Shown here: positions 36,451 to 47,148 of the stretch, one piece after another
Numbering within the stretch: position 1 is the first letter of the stretch
Layout: every line of letters starts with the position of its first letter
NCBI RefSeq assembly: GCF_003573695.1
Contig: NC_039362.1
Location: 193,126,827 to 193,190,826, forward strand
DNA: 64,000 nt
Source of the DNA: Papaver somniferum
Taxonomy: Eukaryota > Streptophyta > Magnoliopsida > Ranunculales > Papaveraceae
Direction of reading: 5' to 3'
Translations under genes and position numbers: made by a program
The notes under the pieces: generated by a model
The model's input: the letters and a program-made list of their open reading frames with translations, nothing else
Told to the model about the DNA's origin: nothing
Databases searched by the model: none

Positions 36451-37173
36451 CTATTTGGTGTGCTCTCCGTCTTCTTTTGTCGCGGAGGTGCTGGCTTCTG
36501 CGTTGCCAGTGGTGCTCACGTTTAGGAGGCTTTTTCCGGAGATTTCTTCCAAATATGTATCTATGGTTATTTCCTTATTTTTGGCTCTTCGGGACTGGTG
36601 GTTTTCATCCCGCTCGTTGTTGATCTGATTCTGTAAGGTCTGACATTCCCGCGCAGTTACTTGGTCTCCTTTAATTTCCATGACTCCCTGGGGTGTTGGG
36701 AATCTGAGATATTGATGGTAAGTTGACGCTAATCCTTTGAGATTGTGAACCCATCTTCTTCCGATGATGGCGTTGTAAGGTGAAGGTGCATCTACGACGC
36801 TGAATCGAGTGTCCACTTTCATGGGCCCTGCGTCTACTTGTAAGACAATGTCCCCTAGGGGCTTTGTAGCTGCGCCGTTGAATCTGTAGATGGTGTAGTA
36901 ATATGACAGCAGTTGCTCGTCGTTGAGTTCCATACGTTTGAACGTGTCATAGAACAGGACGTTGACTGATCTTCCTCCATCGATGACAATTTTCTTGACA
37001 TTGCACCCTGCTATTTGGAGTGTGAGGACTAGAGGATCATTATGGTATTCCATGTATTTTTCCACATCGTCTGCGTCGAAGTTCATGGGCGTGTCCATCC
37101 ATTGTTCGTGCTCGTTTACCTCTTTCCCATCGATCTTATAAAGCTCACAATAATCTTCGAAATGTTTTCTCAA
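36451..37173 (-). pseudogene. Tat element aspartic protease
   Basis: A 240-codon open frame. The retropepsin active site reads VIDGGRSVNVLF where a D-S/T-G triad followed by S is usual. The Asp and Gly are kept, but the middle residue is Gly and the next is Arg. The flap and second strand are recognisable (PSPYNAIIGRRWVHNLKG). Upstream it continues the C-terminal part of gag. Tat-lineage proteases often show D-G-G, so the triad change need not be a defect; the Gly-to-Arg position is odd. Confidence 0.75.
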
Positions 37174-37428
37174 TCTCTTTCCAATATGGGCGGTTAGGGA
37201 TGGTCCTTGAATCTCTGAACATGAAATCGTGTTGAGGGTGCGGTTGCCTTCCGGTAATTGAACCTGCTTGCCTCTCTTGGTTCTATCTTCGTTATCAATC
37301 TTCCATATATATTGCTTCAGGTCTCATGCGTCGATTAGTTTTTGAATCATTATCTTGAGAATTTTTCACTTTTATGTTTGATGACCGTTGAAACAATGGT
37401 ATTCACAGTATTCCTTGGATTTTTCTGA

Positions 37429-39179
37429 TCAAGGAGGCTGCTTTCCCTTGGACCATGGCCAATCGAAGTTTTCCCTCCCTTTGATCTCTCTCAAGATGCG
37501 CGAATAACTGGTATTCAACTTGGTATAGACTTGATCTTCAAATTTTCGATCATCTCTTCGTCTATCATCCCTTCGTTCTTTCCTTTCTATGTTGGGATGC
37601 TCTTCTGTGATTCCTCTTTTGGACCCGCTGGCTTGATCCACGGAATTTGTGCGTGTGGGACGTAGAGTATGAGATCTGGGATTTTCACGCCTAATTTCCT
37701 CTAACCTTGCATGCTTTTCTATGATTATCCGGAGATCTCCTTCGGTGGTAGGGATGGTCCCGTGGATCTCCACAAACAAAGGACTCATCCCGTCCATCCC
37801 CCATTTGTAGCAGTTGATACTAACCACAGGATCTACGTTGCCAATAGCTTGGAAAATCTTGTACCACTATCAGTGTATTCTCTGATGATCTCTTTGTATT
37901 TCATCTCCAACGAGAATAGCTTGTCCATGCCGGTATTGACAACCTTGTTGTACATGTATGTTGCCAGAAATTTTTCTGTGAGTTGGTCGTAGGAATCGAT
38001 GGAGTTTGACGGCAGGTTGTCGAACCATGATAACGCGGACCCTTTTAGACTTGATGGGAAGTATCTGCACAGTATGGAGTCTTCATTATCCCAACGGGCC
38101 ATCATTCGATTATAATATCGAAGATGAGCCGCAGGATCAGCTGACCCGTCATAGCAATCGAAAGCAGGAACCGAACATTTCTGCGGTTTGGAAGCCCTGG
38201 CCAAGTGTGGCGTCATCGGGGTAGTGTTTGCTTCCTTCATCACTTGCTCTAGTCTTCCGCCTCCCTGCCTAGTTTTTAGCTCCTTGATTTATGCCAGCAT
38301 CTCAGCATGCAGATTTTCCATTGCGATCTGGTGCTCTTCAAGAATGGTAGATTTTGCTCTTAGGAGGGTGGTACCGTCGTAGTAGTCCGAGTTTTCGGGA
38401 TTGTACTCAGGGTCTGATCTTTGGCTTCTCCTTGCTCCTCTTCGTTTCAATGAAATCGGGTTGTTTGCTATCACCATTCTTCTATCTTGATTAGGTTCTA
38501 CAGCCTTGGAGTTAGCTTCGTCGCGTTGGTTCTCTACCTCTGCGCTATGAATGATTATTTCCTTGAGTGTTTGGTTCTCTTGTGCTAATATCTCCACAGC
38601 ATCTGCGTATGCCTTCTGGTTCTTCCTTAATTCTTCCAGCTCGGCCATCATCTGAGCGGAATGATTTGACCCTTGATTTGGTGTTCCTGCCCGCAATCGC
38701 TCATCGGCGGCTATGGTCTGTTCCTCATCCACGATCTGTATTACTGGCTATGGTGGATCTAACCGTGCAACCTGGGACCCCGACGGTTGTTGTGAGGGTT
38801 GACCTGCTATTAGAAGCGGTTGCTTGGTCGGGAAAGGTATGTTATGTTCGTTGGTTAAGGGCATCCCATAGAGGGGTTGTTGTATTCCTGACTCTGCTAC
38901 GACTTCCTGATGTTCCTTTAGTTGAGCATTGGTTATTCTGGGAGCTCCAACCTTGGATCCGCCAGCTCTTGAAGCTCCTGCTTTGGCTGCCGCGGTATTT
39001 ACTGCGTTTGCTGCGATGATTTTGGCATTGATGGAGGTCGTGCTTTCCGCATTATCCTGCGCCCTATCCGCTGCCTTCAGCTTTTCACCTCTCTGCTTAC
39101 TCCTAGTTACCACTGGGGTTGTCCTTGGCATCTCTTTTGACGAAGCTTTTGCCTTCCCGATATCTTTGCTTTTCTCCAT
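37429..39179 (-). pseudogene. Tat element gag
   Basis: Structural protein that packages element RNA. The N-terminal piece (38748-39179) starts with MEKSKDIGKAKASSKEM and is Lys/Ala-rich. A coiled-coil piece (38289-38732) contains MMAELEELRKNQKAYADAVE. The capsid core (37833-38243) has the Gypsy gag signature: FDCYDGSADPAAHLRYYNRM and ALSWFDNLP. A basic tail (37429-37827) is rich in Arg, Glu and Asp. The pieces are separated by stops or frameshifts at about 38745, 38285 and 37830. Only a partial Cys-His element remains near 37390-37410. The ATG at 39177-39179 follows the repeat-rich leader. Confidence 0.82.
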
Positions 39180-39296
39180 CTTTTAATATTTCCGTGAAAA
39201 AGAGAGAAAAATCACGAAGACAATGGGTCCCACGTGATGTTTATTAGCGTTTTGAGTTCTCAAAGGTGTAAAATCTTGAAGATACAAAAGGCACCC

Positions 39297-39656
39297 ATCT
39301 ATGTAGATGACCGCAGATCTGTTCGAAGTTTTGATTTTCAAGGACGTGAAAACTTAGAAAATGTATGAAAAGTCAGATCCACTTAGATAAACGCGGATCT
39401 GTTCATAATTTTAGTTTTCAAAGGTGTGAAAACTTAAAAAATGCATGAAAAATCATATCCACTTAGATAAACGCGGATCTGTTCATAATTTTAGTTTTCA
39501 AAGGTGTGAAAACTTAGAAAATGCATGAAAAATCAGATTCACTTAGATAAACGCGGATCTGTTCATAATTTTAGTTTTCAAAGGTGTGAAAACTTAGAAA
39601 ATGCATGAAAAATCAGATCCACTTAGATAAACGCGGATCTGTTCATAATCTTGGTT
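39297..39656 (-). repeat. 80-bp tandem repeat in the Tat leader
   Basis: About four and a half units with an exact 80-bp period (CACTTAGATAAACGCGG at 39380, 39460, 39540 and 39620). They lie in the untranslated leader between the primer-binding site and gag. The copies are nearly identical, so the expansion is fairly recent. Confidence 0.95.
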
Positions 39657-39765
39657 TTTGAAATCATGAACGGAAAAAACCGTAGTGTTCCATACATCGT
39701 TATTTTCAGAAAACGAAGCCTGAAACAAGTCACAGGAGAAGATAAATCTTTTACCGGGATGAATG

Positions 39766-39783
39766 CCCCTCCTTCGAGCGCCA
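39766..39783 (-). other. Primer-binding site of the Tat element
   Basis: Read on the minus strand, three bases after the LTR, the sequence is TGGCGCTCGAAGGAGGGG. TGGCGC at this position matches the 3' end of a tRNA, as in other Tat elements. The specific tRNA is not assigned. Confidence 0.6.
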
Positions 39784-39786
39784 GAT

Positions 39787-40793
39787 TGTGAACACGCAGA
39801 TTAATGTCATCTGAGTATTTACAAACAATGCGCGCAGACTCATGATAATACAGTAAATAGGATGCGCCTGAAGGGAATGGATTGGTTATGTCGAATCCTT
39901 GATTCAGAGTTCTAATACTCTTCCTCGTCTCATCAACTAAAATCATTGTCCATGGCTCATACAATAAGATAAATAGTGGACGAAGTATAAAATGTACGAA
40001 CATGATATGCTATAAGTAACGAATTGAATATACAAAGTATAGATGTATGAACATAGACGAAACGATTAACTTATATGATTCTCCCTCAGATCTCTGTCTC
40101 CAGGGTTGGGTTTTTCTTTATATTTGTGAGGGTTACAGAAATAGTCGGATGACTTTGAGACCAATATCAGCCTGCGTAGCAGGAGGAACCTCACTTACAC
40201 TTTCTCTATTTCTATGTCTCTCTCCTATTCTCTCCTCAATGCTTCTTCCTCCCCTCTTCACTTGGGAGAGAGGGGTATATATAGGGTGGTTACATGGGGT
40301 CCACTTCTGAGGCCCGTTATAACCTTATTCTCTTGTGTCTTGTGCCGCTTACGCAGAGGTCTTCGTCTTCTTGGTCTTCTATGCGTGTTCCGTTGGAATA
40401 TTCAGCGCTATCTGCGCTTCCTCCACAGGATGACTGACACGTATGCTGTTTGAGGGTATTTAATGCGGGTAGTTGAGATGTCTGTCCGCGGTAGACAGTT
40501 GTCCTCTGCCCCTGTCTTGTCTGCGTCAGTCTGACTATCCTCGGCCGTAGATCTTAGATCTTTCTGGGGATAGGATAAAGTGAATCTTGGGTTATCCTTC
40601 AGTGCTTCGCAGTGTTCTAGTGCTTCCGTCTTCCTCGATCCTCTACCGTTGGATCTGGTGGGTGGCGACGCTATCTTGATAAGGCGCGTCTCTTGGCTGT
40701 CCACGTGTGATATCATATCTTGATGTTCTCAGTCGCATGTCCTCCACGTGTGTCTTTGTGGACACGTGGCGTAAGATGAAATGTGTACCTACA
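39787..40793 (-). repeat. Right LTR of the Tat element (its 5' LTR)
   Basis: Collinear with 26250-27256, 1007 bp. Being upstream on the minus strand, it supplies the promoter for gag-pol. Confidence 0.95.
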
Positions 40794-40798
40794 CCTGC

Positions 40799-42266
40799 AA
40801 TTTCAAGTTTAACACCAAGCCCAACAATTTTAAGCATTCATAACACCAAAACATTTTCTCAACCATTCACTGCGAAAAATCAGCAGCAACATCTAGTGTT
40901 AGTCAGCTATTGTCACGCCTATACCCACCGTCTAATGCCATGCAAATCTCTTTTGACATTGGAATACAACCAAAACCCATTCTTCATGAACAACCAGGTC
41001 CCTAAATCACTTGAAACCTATTTGACAATCTTCTCAAATAATGGAAGAAACATCACCATTTGGCAATGGAAGTCAGAGGTATTTTCTTATCTAGTATCTA
41101 TATTCTCGCTGATTCTATGGCCCTAACTTAACTCAAAACTCACCACAAACTCCATTTGTTCAAGTATGAATATCAAAATAAGTCATTGGTTGATCTCTCT
41201 AAGATGATCAGGGTTCTTGGGGTTTCGAAAAGAAAATAATCGTATATGAACTCCAAGAGTAGACAGAATCCCTCCTCCCCTCTCTTTCCCTTTTTTCCCT
41301 GCCTCTTTTATTTTCCCTCCCGTTAAAAACTAGAAGAAGAGTAACACGTGTACAACTTGCATACAAGGTTATTAAGACAAACTTTCTGGTTAGGAACCAC
41401 TGTTTGCGCTCAAAATCAAAAGGCGCACTATGGTGAAGGATTTTCCATTTTCGTTAGCTATAGCTTATTTGAAGCTAAGGGATATACGTCTCGGGCGAAC
41501 TTCATTATGGCGCGTCGCCATCCCTTAGCTAAACCTTGCACAAACTGAAAGTTCTAAACGGAAAGTCCGAAACTGAATATCTGTTTTTCTTTACCAATTT
41601 TTTTATCAGTTGGAATATTTGTATAGGTTAAAAAATAACTAAGAAAAGAAAAAAAAAGACATAGTAGGTAAGAAAAAGAGTTTTACTAAATGAAAAGTTT
41701 TAGTGTAAAAATGTAAAAACCAGAAATGGATACTCGGTATTCGTAGAAAATCAAACGGAAAATGAGTTTTCATAAAGTAGTTTATTTCCCTTGGCTACAA
41801 GGTGGGTCAGATTTAATAATACTTGAAGTGTTTTTAAGAGATATCGCCACATTTAAATAACATGGAAGACCATAGTATAGGTTTCGCTACAATTAAGCTA
41901 TAATGGAGCGAAATCGTGCACCATAATGCTTAGCATAAATGCACACAACTATTGGCTTTATTTTATTTTATTTTTAGAGTGTAGAGTTTGATTTCTAACC
42001 CTTATGGGTTCAGTTAAAACCATAAAAAGTACATAATGTTACAAATTATGTGTCGGTGTTCTTCAACTATGAAGAATATCAAAATCAATCGGTCGATATA
42101 TATCTGCACAACGACTTATTAATCCGAGAATTGGTTGTTGTTGGCATTCATATCGAACAATTCTAGTTAAACATAAAACATCTAGTTTTGAAGATTTTCA
42201 ATTTTTGAATGCACAAATGAATAAAAAACCTGATAACAAGGAATGTTTTGACAAAAAAAAGTACTC
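40799..42266. other. Unassigned sequence between two retrotransposons
   Basis: No gene is recognised. A 10-bp inverted repeat (AGCTAAGGGA at 41473-41482, complement at 41521-41530) encloses a GC-richer patch. The first 350 bases continue the DNA to the left of the Tat element. Confidence 0.3.
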
Positions 42267-42271
42267 GATTC

Positions 42272-42522
42272 TGTTGATTGTTAATGTAATGTTCAAATGT
42301 AATAGGAGTGTAAGAATATAAGTAGTAGTAGAATTGTATGGACAATATATGTCCATATGTTATCTTATCTCTATGGTCTTATATTGACCATGTGTAGAGA
42401 GAGAAAGTATTATGAAGAAACAAATCAAAGAAAATAGAGTGAGTAGAAACTATAAGTTTCCCACTCCTTCATGATCAAAATCCTTCTTAATCATCATCAT
42501 AAATTCAATCAAATATCTAACA
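42272..42522 (+). repeat. 5' LTR of Copia-2
   Basis: Short LTR from TGTTGATTGTTAATG to ATCTAACA, collinear with 48738-48990. It contains a TATATTGACC-type stretch near 42381. Confidence 0.93.
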
Positions 42523-42524
42523 AT

Positions 42525-42536
42525 TGGTATCAGAGC
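42525..42536 (+). other. Primer-binding site of Copia-2
   Basis: TGGTATCAGAGC, complementary to the 3' end of initiator tRNA-Met, two bases after the LTR. This is the standard primer site of plant Copia elements. Confidence 0.95.
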
Positions 42537-42684
42537 ATAGATCAAGTGAATCTGATCTTGGAGAGTGAAAAAAAAAACAATTTCTACCCATTAATTCAAA
42601 AAATTCAGCAACATTTAAAATTCTCAAAAACTAGATCCAAAAAAAGAAATACCCAATTTCTTCAATCAATCATCAACCAAATCA

Positions 42685-43614
42685 ATGGAAAGTAGTAGTA
42701 ATTAAAGTTTATACATTCAACAACCATCAATACCTCTTTTCCATGAAGAAAATTATGATTTTTGGGCCATCAAAATGAAGACCTTGTTCATGTCACAAGA
42801 TGCGTGGGAGATTGTAGAAAGTGAGTATGATGAAAATTAAGATACATCAACTCTAGATCAAGACCAAAAGAATTTACTTAAGGAGAGTAGGAAGAAGAAT
42901 GCTAAAGCATCCATTTACATCCAACAAGGAGTTGGATACACTTTTCTACCAAGAGTAATTCATTTTCATAAAGCTAAAGAAGCTTGAGATATTCTTAAAA
43001 AGGAGTATGGAGGTAATAAGAAGGTAAAAGAGTTAAAATTACATTCTTATATAATGGATTTTGAGAATCTTAAAATGAATGAGAATGAATGCTTGAATGA
43101 ATTTTCATCAAGAGTTATTGAAGTTGTCAATAATATGATGATGTGTGATGAGAAGATGGAAGAAAGAAGAATTTGTGAGAAGATATTGATTTGTTTGCCG
43201 AGAAAGTTTGAACCCATTGTGGCGGTTTTGGAAGAGACTAAAGATTTATCTACATTAAAGTCACAAGAATTATGGGATTTCTTGAAGGTGTATGAGCAAA
43301 GGTTGTTAAGACACTCCGAAAATTCAATTAAGAGTGCTTTTCAATCAAAATTCAACTTGAACTCAAAAAATTCAGCAACAAAGAAAAATGAGTACAAGGA
43401 TGAATCAACATCAAACTTCAAAAGAAAGGGAAAATGGAAGAAAGGAGGAGCAAGCTCCAACAACTACACAAAGAGTGATATTTCTCAAGTGCCAAGATGC
43501 AATTTTTGCAAGAAGAATGGTCATTTAGAGAAGAATTGTTGGAACAAAGGAAAACCCCAATGTCGCAATTGCAAGAAGTATGGATATTTGGAGAAAGATT
43601 GTAGATTGAAATAA
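42685..43614 (+). pseudogene. Copia-2 gag
   Basis: Starts at the ATG 42685 (MESSSN) but has a TAA at codon 7 and further stops near 42838 and 42985. From 43054 the frame is open for 186 codons. The N-terminal DUF4219/UBN2 region is recognisable (FHEENYDFWAIKMKTLFMSQ, then LKLHSYIMDFENLKMNENE). Two CCHC zinc knuckles close the protein: CNFCKKNGHLEKNC and CRNCKKYGYLEKDC. In the second, the His is replaced by Tyr. A TAA at 43612 separates it from the protease. Confidence 0.85.
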
Positions 43615-43662
43615 GATGAAGAACAAGCCGATAGAGCCGTATAAAAAGAAGAAAAACAAAAT

Positions 43663-44403
43663 TTGTTTTATGCTTGTCAAAGTGCCATGGTGACTTCCAA
43701 AAGTGAAGTTTGGTTTGTGGATAGTGGTTGCATAACTCATATGTCCGGTGAAAAAAGCTCGTTTGTGGATATGGATACTTCCATAAATTCTTTAGTGAAT
43801 ATGGGTGGTGGAAATATGGTTCAAGATAATGGAAGAGGTACAATATGTGTGCAAACTATCAATGGAGAAAAATATATTAGAGATGTGTTATATGTTCCGG
43901 AGTTGGCACAAAATTTGCTTAGTGTTGGGCAACTTGTGGAGCTTGGGTACGCCGTCCATTTTAAAGATGGATATTGCACCATTTATGACAAGAAACACAA
44001 CAACAAGAGACAAGTCATGAAGAGTATAAACATGGAGAAAAATAGAAGATTTCCAATTGTGTTTGAAAAGAAAAAAAATAGTGCATTGAGGATGGAAACC
44101 ATTGATGAAACATGTTTATGACATAAAAGACTTGGGCATTTGAATTTCAATAGTCTCAAGGTGCTTTCCAACAAGAATATGGTGCAAGGACTTCCACAAC
44201 ATATCAACCACAAAGATGGAGTGTGGAAGGTTGTGCACTTGGTAAGCAACATCGCCAACCATTCCCAAAAGGTGTAGCATGGAGGGTAAAGGAACTTCTT
44301 GGTTTGGTACATGCCGATGTGTGGACCAGTGAAGACACCAACTCATGGAGGTAATAGATATTTTATTTTATTCATTGATGACTTTACTCGTATGACTTGG
44401 GTG
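43663..44403 (+). pseudogene. Copia-2 protease, GAG-pre-integrase and start of integrase
   Basis: The protease carries WFVDSGCITHMSG (active-site DSG) and VLYVPELAQNLLSVGQL. A stop at about 44119 sits before HKRLGHLNFNSLKVLSN, the GAG-pre-integrase motif. The integrase core begins near 44350 with FIDDFTRMTWV, which holds its first catalytic Asp, and is cut at 44404 by the hAT insertion. It resumes at 46378. Confidence 0.85.
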
Positions 44404-46369
44404 TAGAGTTGGCAATCCGAGCCAAAACCCGCGGGTTGGCCCGTCCCGTCCCGTGAAAACCCGCACCCGTCCCGGATCGTAACTAAACAAGACGAGCGCG
44501 GGTTGTATAATTAGTGGCTTGTGAAGAAACGGGTTGGCCCGTCCCGTCCCGTGAAACCCGCGGGTAACCCGTCTCAGTTCACTAAGCCGCGTGTCACACA
44601 AACACAATGACACAACACACAATTAGCTGTTACGTGTCACAATATCCAGTTCCCTCAACCCTCATATAAAATCGAAAAAATCCTAGGACTTCATCTTCTT
44701 CTTCCTCTTTTTTTCTTCTTCCTTGCTGAGTCTCCTGACGGACAGAACTTTGTAACATAGTTTCCTGCAACTACCTAAATCTTCACAAAAATACAAAACT
44801 AGGCCTTCACAAACTTTGTAAAAAATCTAACCTCCTGACGGACAGAACTTCACAGAACAACAAATTGAAAAATCTGATTACTGAACAATTACCGGAAAAA
44901 GTCGTCGTCCATCAAAGGCAGGTAGTACTTTTGATCTAAAGATTAAAGGCTAGCAGGTAATCAGATTTTCCTATTTGTTTTCTTCTTTATTTTCTTCTTC
45001 TAGGAATCTAGGGATTTACATAGGAATCCCAAGAAATCTTTAATATTCTTAGTACTGTTGTGATTGTGAAGAACTGAAGATCGGTAAACACTTCTTGAGT
45101 AGATATTTTCTTAGTTTCATGATCGGTAAAAAAAAGGGTATTTTTGCTTGGATTTTTTATGTTGTTTTATATAAAATTAAAATTAAAATTTTAGCACAAT
45201 TTTAGTACAGTTTTTGATTCATTTAGTACAATTAAAATTCAGTTGATCTTTTTCGAAGTATCATTCATATTACCAGCATTTTTCTACATTTAAACCAGTG
45301 TTGTACTTTTATCCTTTTTGTATTGTAGATTGGAGTTCTAGTGAAATCTTTAAATTTTGCTTTAAGCAGTTTGGATAAGTGGATGTCCCCTAAGTCTGTA
45401 AGTACATTTTGTAAATTTAAATCAAATAAAATTTGACTTCTTTATCTTTTATGATAATTTTCATTCTTTTTGTAGTCTGTACACAATCATCATCTGATCG
45501 TGTGTTTGGGTTGCAGGGAAGAATACCATTGCTCTTTTTTCCAGCCCCGTGAGAAGTAGTACCTGAACCCCTTGGCCTTGTTCTCATTTTCTCCTCGTGG
45601 AACTTCCCGTTAAGTAAGTGAAACTGCATATGTTTTTTATGTATTTTCTTCCCTCTCGGTCCAAAATTAATGAACTACCAATAGCCGTCTGCATTATAAT
45701 CACTTTGGCACATTTTATCATGTTTGGATGTTCATGGTAAAGCTCATAGCTGCAGCACATTGAGTCACACAATGAAAAGAGATTGGAGATGTTTTTTTGG
45801 ACAGTTAACACTTTTTTTGATCAACCACACAATATATATTTTGTGCAGGAAGTGGTTATTAATATCTTTATTGTCGCACTTGGTGATACAAACTACAAAC
45901 AATGGTATTGCTACAGTCTCGGAGGATTTTTTTCTTTGTTGAAAATATCATCATGAACTGATGAAGTACTGTAACTAAAGTATTAAACTACTAATGACTA
46001 GTATTTGTGTTCCTTTAATCCTTTAAATGCAAAAGTAGTTTAGTTTTGCAATTTTGAGTTTTTGAATCGAAATACCAAATGAATTAGATGAAATGATGAA
46101 TGTTAAATTAAGTACTTAGGTTGGGAAGGAGCTTTAGATGGCCTGAATGTGGCCGGAAATAGCCCAGAAATCGATTTCTGGCGAGTTGACTCAACAAAAA
46201 CCAGCTAACCCGTGAGCTCCCGTGAACCCGCAAGCTTTACCCGGTACGGGCGCGGGTTGGAGAAATGACCACCCGTGAAGAATTTCAACCCGCAAGCTTA
46301 GGCTTGTATTAACCCGTAACCCGCGGGTTGGTCACAAGCTAGCCCCGGCCCGCCCGTTTGCCATCTCTA
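44404..46369 (+). mobile_element. hAT-1, non-autonomous hAT element inside Copia-2
   Basis: Inserted in the integrase with an exact 8-bp duplication CTTGGGTG (44396-44403 and 46370-46377), the size typical of hAT elements. The ends are TAGAGTTGGCAA and, inverted, TAGAGATGGCAA. Both subterminal zones are packed with CCCGTCCCGT/GCGGGTT words (44430-44580 and 46200-46355). No transposase is present in 1966 bp. The interior holds only AT-rich DNA and a CT-rich leader-like stretch near 44690-44730, so it needs a transposase from elsewhere. Without it the Copia integrase frame reads straight through. Confidence 0.93.
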
Positions 46370-47121
46370 CTTGGGTGTACTTCATGAGCCAAAAGTCCGA
46401 AGTCTTTAGCGTCTTCAAGAAGTTCAAGAGCCTTGTTGAAAAGCAAAGTGGTCACCATATCAAAGTTTTGAGAAGTGATAGAGGCAAAGAATATAACAAC
46501 AAAGAGTTTGATAAATTTTGTGAAGATGAAGGATTGGAAAGGAAACTAACCGTGGGTTATACTCCTCAACAAAATGGTGTTTCCGAGAGAAAGAACCAAA
46601 CCGTGATGGAGATGGCGAAGTCCATGCTTCATGAGAAGGGTATGCCTAGAGAGTTTTGGGCCGAAGCCGTTAACACCTCCGTCTACTTGATGAATAGGTG
46701 TCCAACAAAAGCCGTATTGAACCAAACTCCGTTTGAAGCATGGAATGGGAGAAAGTCATCGGTAAGACATCTCAAAGTTTTTGGTAGTGTGTGTTATTCT
46801 CAAATTCCAATGGTGAAGAGAACAAATCTTGATGAATCAAGTGAGAAGTGTATATTTATTGGCTATAGCCTCCCATCAAAAGGTTATAGGTTGTTTAGCT
46901 TGAAAAACAACACAATGATCACAAGTCGTGATGTCTTGTTTGATGAAGGAGCTTCATGGAATTGGGAAGAAGGTAAAATTGAGAAGAGAACCGCTATTGT
47001 TGACGAAGAGAAAGAAAATTCAGCAAGAAGTGAAGTTGGAGAAGGTGAAAAACTACCTCAAACACCCCCAAATGCAAGGTTTAGAGCATCTCCAAGTATG
47101 TCTCCAAGTACTAGTGCATAA
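46370..47121 (+). pseudogene. Copia-2 integrase, remainder
   Basis: Continues the catalytic core after the hAT insertion (YFMSQKSEVFSVFKKFK). It includes LRSDRGKEYNNKEF with the second catalytic Asp and the TPQQNGVSERKNQTV segment with the final Glu, followed by FWAEAVNTSVYLMNRCPTKA and the HLKVFGSVCY motif. All three acidic residues of the DDE triad are present once the insertion is disregarded. A TAA at 47119-47121 ends the frame before the RT. Confidence 0.9.
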
Positions 47122-47148
47122 ACATCACCACCATCGACACCAAAGAAG

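Larger units (their letters stand above)
26250..40793 (-). mobile_element. Tat-lineage Ty3/Gypsy retrotransposon, complete structure
   Basis: The ends are two 1007-bp LTRs (26250-27256 and 39787-40793), flanked by the target duplication CCTGC (26245-26249 and 40794-40798). The polypurine tract lies beside the left LTR and the primer-binding site beside the right LTR, so gag-pol runs on the minus strand. Order on that strand: leader with 80-bp repeats, gag, protease, RT, RNase H, a second (archaeal-type) RNase H, integrase, a repeat-rich spacer, then a gene on the opposite strand. The second RNase H and the long 3' region with an antisense gene point to the Tat lineage (Retand, Grande, Ogre and relatives). 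Many frameshifts and stops mean it cannot move on its own. The LTRs differ at about thirty positions by eye. Confidence 0.92.

Noticed and set aside
41473..41530. A 10-bp inverted repeat as a MITE.
   Set aside because: No target duplication flanks it and the span is only 58 bases; it is within what chance allows.
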